DNA of 64,000 nucleotides, taken from Miscanthus floridulus. Its lineage: Eukaryota > Streptophyta > Magnoliopsida > Poales > Poaceae. Below are positions 57,660-64,000 of this stretch, one piece after another. The notes beneath the pieces are model-generated. The model saw only the letters and a list, made by a program, of their open reading frames with translations, made no database searches and had not been told where the DNA came from. The stretch is taken from contig NC_089597.1 in assembly GCF_019320115.1 (NCBI RefSeq), forward strand, positions 120,679,710 through 120,743,709. Reading direction: 5' to 3'. Made by a program: the position numbers and the translations under genes. The stretch's first letter is position 1. Each line of letters starts with the position of its first letter.

Positions 57660-58190
57660 CCTCGAGATCAAGTGAGCATTATTCAGAGTCACTTGAAAGC
57701 AACTCAAAGCCGATAGAAGGCTTATGTTGATAAGCGAAGAAGGCCCTTAGAGTTTGCAGCTGGAGATTATGTGTATCTCAAGGTGTCTCCTATGAGGGGT
57801 GCATCGGTTTGGTATCCATGGCAAGCTAGCCCCTCGATATGTGGGTCCTTATCAAGTGTTGGAGCAGTGTGGCCCCGTTGCTTATCGTCTGCAGCTTCCC
57901 AATATCTTGTCTACGGTACATGATGTGTTTCATGTCTCCTAGTTGAAGAAATGTCTACGGGTTCCTGATGAAGCGGTGAAAAATGAAGGGCTTCCCCTCC
58001 AGCTAGATTTGACTTATGTTGAGCATCCTATCAAAATCCTGGACGAGAAAGAAAGAGTAACCAGGAATAGTGTGGCAAAGTTCTACAAAGTACAATAGCA
58101 AAACCATTCAGAGGATGAGGCCACGTGGGAACAGGAGAGTTACCTATTAGAGAATTACTCCCACCTTCTCTCTGGTTCTGATAGTTAGTT
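57660..58190 (+). pseudogene. Chromovirus integrase tail and chromodomain-like end
   Basis: After AYVDKRRRPLEFAAGDYVYL the frame shifts. The last part reads VEHPIKILDEKERVTRNS, then VAKFYKVQ, a stop, and SEDEATWEQESYLLENYSHL. These match the shape of a chromodomain (I.IL..R, KVLW-like strand, E.TWE). In this lineage it targets insertion to chromatin. The element stop is near 58188. Confidence 0.82.
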
Positions 58191-58275
58191 GCTACGCCAA
58201 AAATGTATTTCCTACCTCTTTCTCACACTAGGCACATAAATCTTGGGTCAAGATTTTATTTTAGGGGGGTAGATT

Positions 58276-60036
58276 TGTAACACCCTCGGTGTTATATTGT
58301 ACTATTTTTGCTAAAATACTGCATGAGCATCATACTTGTCTGTGGATGTGTGTAATATAGGGTATAAAGTAATGTACATAACTTGAAACATTCGTCGGAA
58401 ACAAGAAAACAAATGTTACGTTTCATGTCGCGTAATATCGTTTAGTATTCTAAGTGAATTTTTATCAAACAAAAATGCTATAGAACGTTTATGCGAACTT
58501 TGATAAAGTTTGTAGTATGTACTTCGTAGGCGACGATGAAATATGTGCGGTCGAAGGCAGGGTTCGCTAGCTAGTATATCAAGTAGGTCAGAATTAGAAT
58601 TCAACGCGAAACCGTTCGAAGTTTGAGTCATTTCGCGTAAGTATGAAAATGGGTCGATGAAGTCACGTTTGACAATTTTTGTAGAGCGATCGGCTTAAGA
58701 CATGTTGTGATGTCGTGGCTTAGGTCGATAGCTCTACGTACCCACTGGAGTATAGAAGAAGTGGTTTGGCGTTTGGACTTTCGGGTATGATCTTTTTGAC
58801 AGCTTTAAAAAGCATGTATGTCACCTATTTTGAATGAGAGCCAGCGCTGGTCGTGGTCACCGCCGCTGCTCGGCCTGGTGCCGCTGCTGGCCCGCCCAGC
58901 ACGCGTCGATGCATCGGCCGCGTCCTCACTACCGCCCTATGCAAGCACATCACGCGCGTGGTCCTTGTGCCGCTAGCCACGACCACCCACTTCCACGTGC
59001 TGGCGTGCGGTTCACACTGCTGCTGCTGACACACCATGTTTGGGACACCGCCCGCACCCTGTCTTGCGCTGGCTAGACGTGCCGCTGGGTCTTGCACTAT
59101 AGCTTGGGCAGATGTATCTGCCCGGTACTCACCACGCACGCAGGCGCACTGCGCCCAGGTCCTGGCAGTTCTGCCTCACCGTCGCGTCGCACGATGCCCG
59201 GTCACGCTACGCGCCGTCCATCGCCACACCCGGCACTGCTCCCATTGACTCGCTGTGGCTGTACGCATGTGGGACGACTGCCTACTTTGCTAGTGTGTCT
59301 GTGTTCGCTGCCACGCTACCCCACGACCTCCCTTGGCCTGCCAGCCTCTACGGCGATAACGCCAAACCGGCGTGCCTAACTTTCCCTGCTCCTCTATCGC
59401 CGGGCCGCGCCATGACAGCACACCGCGTCGGCCAAAGCAGTGAGCCTGTGTATGCCTTGGGATGGAGTGAGTACTCAGCCACACGCTGAAAGCGTCCACT
59501 GCTATTGCCGATTGTTGCCAAGCCTTAATTGGACGGTTCCACCATCGTCGGCTGTTTTAAGACCCGTAGCAGCGCCGGGAAAAAAATCCTCTTACCCATG
59601 TCCATGTTGTCCAATTCCTTGGCACTGAAGCTTTGCCCCATTCCACTCTACCACGTGCACGCCCTAGTTCGCGTGTTGCGGCTTGGCCAGCGCTGCCACC
59701 ATAGTCGCGCCATCGCTACCATCGCAAAGCCCATCGGGTGCACGTGGATAGGTCCACTCGAGCAGCCTCCGATCAAGGCACCATGGCCAGTAAGCTCGGG
59801 GTGAGTCTCTGTTGCCTATCTGTGAGTTGGTTTGCACTGTCAATGTTGTGGCTCACGGGAACGCATCCGCTGTGACAGAACTGCCCAATTTATACAAGAT
59901 CAAGTACGGCTGTCCCCGCTTCACACGTTGACACGCGCATACTCTCACTTATATAAACCCGGTAGTTCGCCGAGTGTCACGCAGGACCTCGGTAAATCAA
60001 CATCACAACCAAGATCGCGTGATTAAGCAAATACAC
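58276..60036 (+). repeat. Chromovirus 3' LTR, truncated
   Basis: It starts TGTAACACCCTCGG after the purine tract. It is AT-rich at first, then GC-rich from 58840 to 59800 with many short spurious frames, and includes a TATATAAACC box at 59949-59958. It is cut at ~60036, where inverted LTR text begins. Confidence 0.75.
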
Positions 60037-63000
60037 ATCACATACGCAGAGTTGCAGCGGAAATAATATTACAAATAGATTCATAAATAATAATACAAGT
60101 TTGGATTTCAAAACCGATTAGTGAAAACAACATTGCTTTCGAAGGATTTCATTAATATGAGTTCCAAATACATTGCTAGCATAAGTGACATCCTCAGACA
60201 AAAGCATGTAGATGAGAAGTGAATATAGAGTCACCGAGCCCACCGGTGGTTAGCCACCATCCTCAGCAGGTCAAAACCTCACCTACAATATGGTGGGATA
60301 AACCCTGAGTACTTGAATGTACTTAGCTAGACTTACCCGTCATAAATCAGAAATAAAATTGACTCCAAGGAGTATGCAAGGCTTTATAAGTGGAGGTAGC
60401 TTGACAACATTTTGCATAAAAAGCGATTAACTCAATTATACAATTATAATTCTATCATCAAGTTAATTATAACTATCCATCTCTAGATTAGCAACTATCC
60501 TGTGCCAAACATGTGGTATATCTTTTTAGAGCATACAATAGTAACCATAGCAGTATAGTAATTCCATGTTTATCCAAACCATCACATTCCATAATCCAAT
60601 TACTACGATGTTGGGACTAGCCAAGTTTCTCACTATCCGGGAGAGACGGCGATTCGAATCGATTTCAACCAGCTGGGAATTTATTCCTAACACAAACCCA
60701 GGCAGACTAGATCAACGGTCACCTTAGGTCACCTTTGGTACAACTCAGGTACACATTTCGTGGGTCTGTACTGCGCCACACAATCTGGGACACCAGATGC
60801 CAGGACATTCAGGCCTAGCCTGCCCTTGGGCTCAGTCTGATCGCCCCACGCAAGGAGCGCACAACAAAATGGGTCCCGGCCTGAGTTGAGCTACTCGGCT
60901 TCGCGGTCGGAACGAGTTATCCGGCCAGCTAAGTGATAGGCATGCATTCAATCTTGTCAGAAGCGCCAACAACGGTACGGTCCTTAATCGACACAGACGG
61001 AATCACATGAGTCAACCTACACATAGACTCCGCCCGGCCTCGATTTACTTTTACCCCATGGTTCTTTTCCACGATAGCAAATATAGCCAACCGTGCTCTG
61101 GTTTCCACCTATCTCTCGCAGGTGACAGGAAATCACCCGACTTCTACCGGTCTAAGCAGGGCTAAGCATATACTCGATCCTGGACCTATACAGGGTTAAC
61201 TGTGTATATATCTGGACAAGGAATTTATATGCATCAAGTGGTTCCATTCAACTCTTATAACCTAATGCATCAATCATAAGTACTTAAGTAATCATTTGTA
61301 AAATACTGGGAGACTTAAAATGCTCTGGGGCTTGCCTGGGATCCGACACAAGTCAGTTCAGTTAGCTTGCACCGACTTGGTGACATTTCTGGCCCTAGCA
61401 CTTGCTTAGTCCTTCCATCTTCGGGATAGATCCACCAAACACCGTCTTCGGGTTTGACTCCAACATCGCATCCTTCACGTGGTGCATCTAGCGTACCTAG
61501 ATGAGATGCAATATGCAAGTGTATGAATACATGGAAGTGCAATAGACAATGCATCGCATGCAGTAAGTAAGACAAGCACAAGGTTACATTAACATGCACA
61601 AGCACTTCGCATTGCTTACTTTAAATATCGCACAATTTATAATGCCACGATAGCAAAGAAGATGACAACACCAAGCATGACACAAGTTTCCCAAGATCTC
61701 AGGTACTCTAACTCAACCATCATCAAAGGTATGAGCCACACTTAGCAATATACAAGCAAACAACTATAATTGGAATCTGTCAATTTCTGGACATGCAAAC
61801 AGCAGCTACAAGATTTAGCTATAACTGGAGTTACACAAATCCAAATGACTTGCAAGAAGATATTCTGGAAAGCTTATGAAATTTTCGACAATTCATATTT
61901 AATCATCTTAGCATGATTCTCAAGTTAACTAAGTCAAATATACCCATTTACAGAAACTGGTCTAAACAAGACAGAGAGTAATCAATTGTATAACCCAACT
62001 TTAAACAACTGTAACTCTTAAACTACTTGGCCAAATGACACCACATTTTAACAGCAGATAGATACATGAATTATATACAACTTTCTTATTATCATCTAGG
62101 TGTGATTCAAATCCTAACTAGATAAAACACTAGCATCTTTCAGATCTGCTCCGAATACAATCGAAACTTGATAGAAGACTTAAAAGTTATGTAACTCCTA
62201 AACTATCAGGCCTATGGTCTTACAATTTGAACACAAGCAAGATTATGAAATTTTCTACAACTTTTGTATTCACTACAACCATAGCAAACTTCATTTACAC
62301 CACGAAAATAATTGCACAAGCAAAACTGCAAATCCAGCCCAACAGCAGTGGTATAGAAAACTGATAGCAGCTTCAGAGAAGCATAACTGGAGTTCTAGAC
62401 CTCCAATAAACATGAACCATAACTTTTTGAAAAGCTTAGGAAGTTACCTACAACTTTCTTATTATCATATTAAGATAATTCTACAGTTAGAAGGGTCAAT
62501 TAATCCAATAATTGCATCTCTGTCCAAAACATAGACAGAAACTGACATGCCACTTTAAACAGATATAAATGGAGTTATATATGTCCAATAAATGTGGTTC
62601 TAGACTTTTTAGAAAGCTTGTCAAATTCTAAACAACTTTGTTGTAAACACCTCAAGCTAATTATACAATTAAGAAGGCCTCACAGTAAGAACAAGGAAAC
62701 CCCTCTCTGGGTTTGGGCAGAAACAGCCACTGAGATTCAAGCAATTATAATTCAAGATATACTTAACCAAAATTTATGATATTTATCTTTTTGAGAATCT
62801 TAAGAAAAGTACTAAAACTCATGTATTGTCATCAAATCATGATTCATGACTTAACTGAGCCAATTAATTCAAACATGCAGAACTGTTCAGAATAGGAGCA
62901 AATCAAAACAGGGCATTTGTTATTTTTATAACTCTTAAACTATAAATCATAATCCCCTGAAATTTTTACCAGACAACAACAATCACCTTAGTAGCACTCC

Positions 63001-64000
63001 ACAAAATTGTCACATTTATTTGAGCATAAAAACTGCAGTTATGAAAAAGACAAGACATGGCAAGTATCAAGAACCTAGCTGCATAGATATATTTTTACAG
63101 CACAATATTTAAACTAAAACATGCCATATTATAGATCTAGTGCATAGAGAATTTCACAAGGATTCCAAAAAGTCCACATTTGTTATTTTACGAATTTTCT
63201 ACTAATTATTACGATTTTCCAAAGTTAAGCACATAAATCTGCAAAAGAAAAGATTAATCCGAAAAAAGGAAAATACTTTTGCATTAGGAACCCTGGAAAT
63301 CTTAGAAACCAACAAAGCCCATATATGTAAATACATGTGTCTGGCCTTTATGCAAAGTGAACACATGAAAAGCTTCTATTTCCGATTTACTCCCTCTTCT
63401 TCTTCCTCTGGACGCTGGACGCAGGAAACGACGGCCGCGGTCGGGGTCACCAGGGAGGTGGCCGGGCTGTTTCGTCGGCGAGGAGCAGGCCAAGGTTGAG
63501 GTGCACCGGTCGACGAGGCGTGCTGGCAGCCGGCCTGATGACGCCGTGGCCAGGCCATGGCTGGCCGGGCTCGGCAACTCCTAGCTGCTGCGGCCGACCG
63601 GGCTCGGTGCATGGAACGGCGAGGCGCGACGAGTCAAGGCCACGGTGGCTGGCTGCGGTCCTGCCGTGGCTGGCAGCGGCGGGCAGAGCAGCTTGATAAA
63701 GGAGGAGAAGAGGAGCATGGTGGCTATCGCTTGCTAAAGAACGAAGAAGCGCCGGACGGCCTGGCTTGGTTCCTGGCGGCAGATGGGGAAAGGAGAGGGA
63801 GAGAGTGGAGAGGAGGGTGCTGTCCCATTACTTGAGCACGGCGAAGTGTAAGCGAGGGCAGCATGTAAGAGCCACGCGGCGCGAGCAATACAACACGCGG
63901 CCTGCAGCTCATGCACGGTGTCGGCACTGTTCAACAAATTTCAAATTTCCAATTCTACCTCAAATATACCACTGAAACTCATACTTCGTACCTCCGTAAA
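60037..64000 (-). mobile_element. Inverted chromovirus-type long LTR, continues past the window
   Basis: Read on the minus strand, 60400-60225 and 61010-60957 match the 5' LTR parts at 52720-52870 and 52130-52190 (shared blocks such as GACTCCAAGGA and ATTAAGGACCG on opposite strands). The ~4 kb has no gene: AT-rich repeated phrases (61800-63250) and a GC-rich block (63400-63900) like that in the 3' LTR at 58840-59800. It is probably one long LTR of a related element; its own end is missing at 60037 and its start lies beyond 64000. Confidence 0.6.

Larger units (their letters stand above)
51975..60036 (+). mobile_element. Chromovirus (Tekay/Del type) Gypsy element, decayed
   Basis: A plus-strand element: 3' part of a 5' LTR (to 53159), initiator-methionine-type primer site TTGGTATCAGAGCC (53161-53174), gag, protease, RT, RNase H, integrase, chromodomain-like tail, purine tract TTTTAGGGGGG (58258-58268) and 3' LTR starting TGTAACACCCTCGG (58276). 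LTRs beginning TGTAACACCC and the chromodomain fit Tekay/Del chromoviruses. The start of the 5' LTR and the end of the 3' LTR are both missing, so ends and target duplication cannot be paired. Stops are very frequent, mostly TAG in place of Gln or Trp codons. Confidence 0.85.

Noticed and set aside
58825..59628. Several overlapping 60-125-codon ORFs on both strands
   Set aside because: GC-rich LTR sequence open in many frames at once, with no conserved domain.
63302..63975. Overlapping ORFs near the window end
   Set aside because: The same situation as above: GC-rich block of the inverted LTR, no family recognised.

Overview
This window is nuclear DNA of a grass, most likely a panicoid (sorghum, sugarcane, Miscanthus or maize type). 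The evidence is one well-formed plant gene with 16 GT-AG bounded exons (an EHD endocytic ATPase) set among grass-type LTR retrotransposons of the Gypsy (Tat and chromovirus) and Copia (Sirevirus-like) lineages, plus small DNA transposons. I see no bacterial, organellar or CRISPR feature and no tRNA or rRNA gene. Species cannot be fixed from the sequence alone.

Layout. 1-1002 is the end of a Gypsy LTR. 1003-3296 is host DNA with a weak two-exon mini-gene candidate (1462-1801) and a small inverted-repeat transposon (2692-3112). 3297-13449 is Gypsy-1, a minus-strand Tat-lineage element with a partly deleted pol, a captured ribosomal-protein fragment and a decayed antisense accessory ORF. 13450-20102 is host DNA with the intact EHD gene (14120-19058), ending in a cut-off Stowaway-like MITE. 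From 20103 to 64000 I recognise only transposon DNA.

The right two thirds is a four-level nest. Gypsy-3 (plus strand, from 20103) carries in its 5' LTR a hAT-like element (20677-47277, 8-bp target duplication ACAGTGAC). The hAT element carries a Copia/Sirevirus-like compound (21742-47003, 5-bp duplication GGGGG). One Copia LTR carries Gypsy-2 (21950-34630, duplication CAAAG). Gypsy-2 is a Tat-lineage element with two RNase H domains and, on the opposite strand to gag-pol, a multi-exon accessory gene resembling the 'putative gypsy type transposon' family. After the nest Gypsy-3 resumes with a broken gag, only the last codons of pol, a repeat-rich spacer and an antisense accessory-ORF remnant. 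51975-60036 is a plus-strand chromovirus (Tekay/Del type) with stop-riddled gag and pol. 60037-64000 is a related long LTR in inverted orientation.

How the parts relate. The EHD gene is the only feature expected to serve the plant. The rest is self-replicating DNA in various states of decay. Gypsy-1, Gypsy-2 and Gypsy-3 share one plan: a GGCGCGCC-type primer binding site, gag, pol, spacer, then an antisense accessory ORF near the 3' LTR. The most unusual items are that antisense accessory gene, the three-LTR Copia compound with matching outer target duplications, the captured RPL8-like fragment and the gag-bearing, pol-less Gypsy-3.
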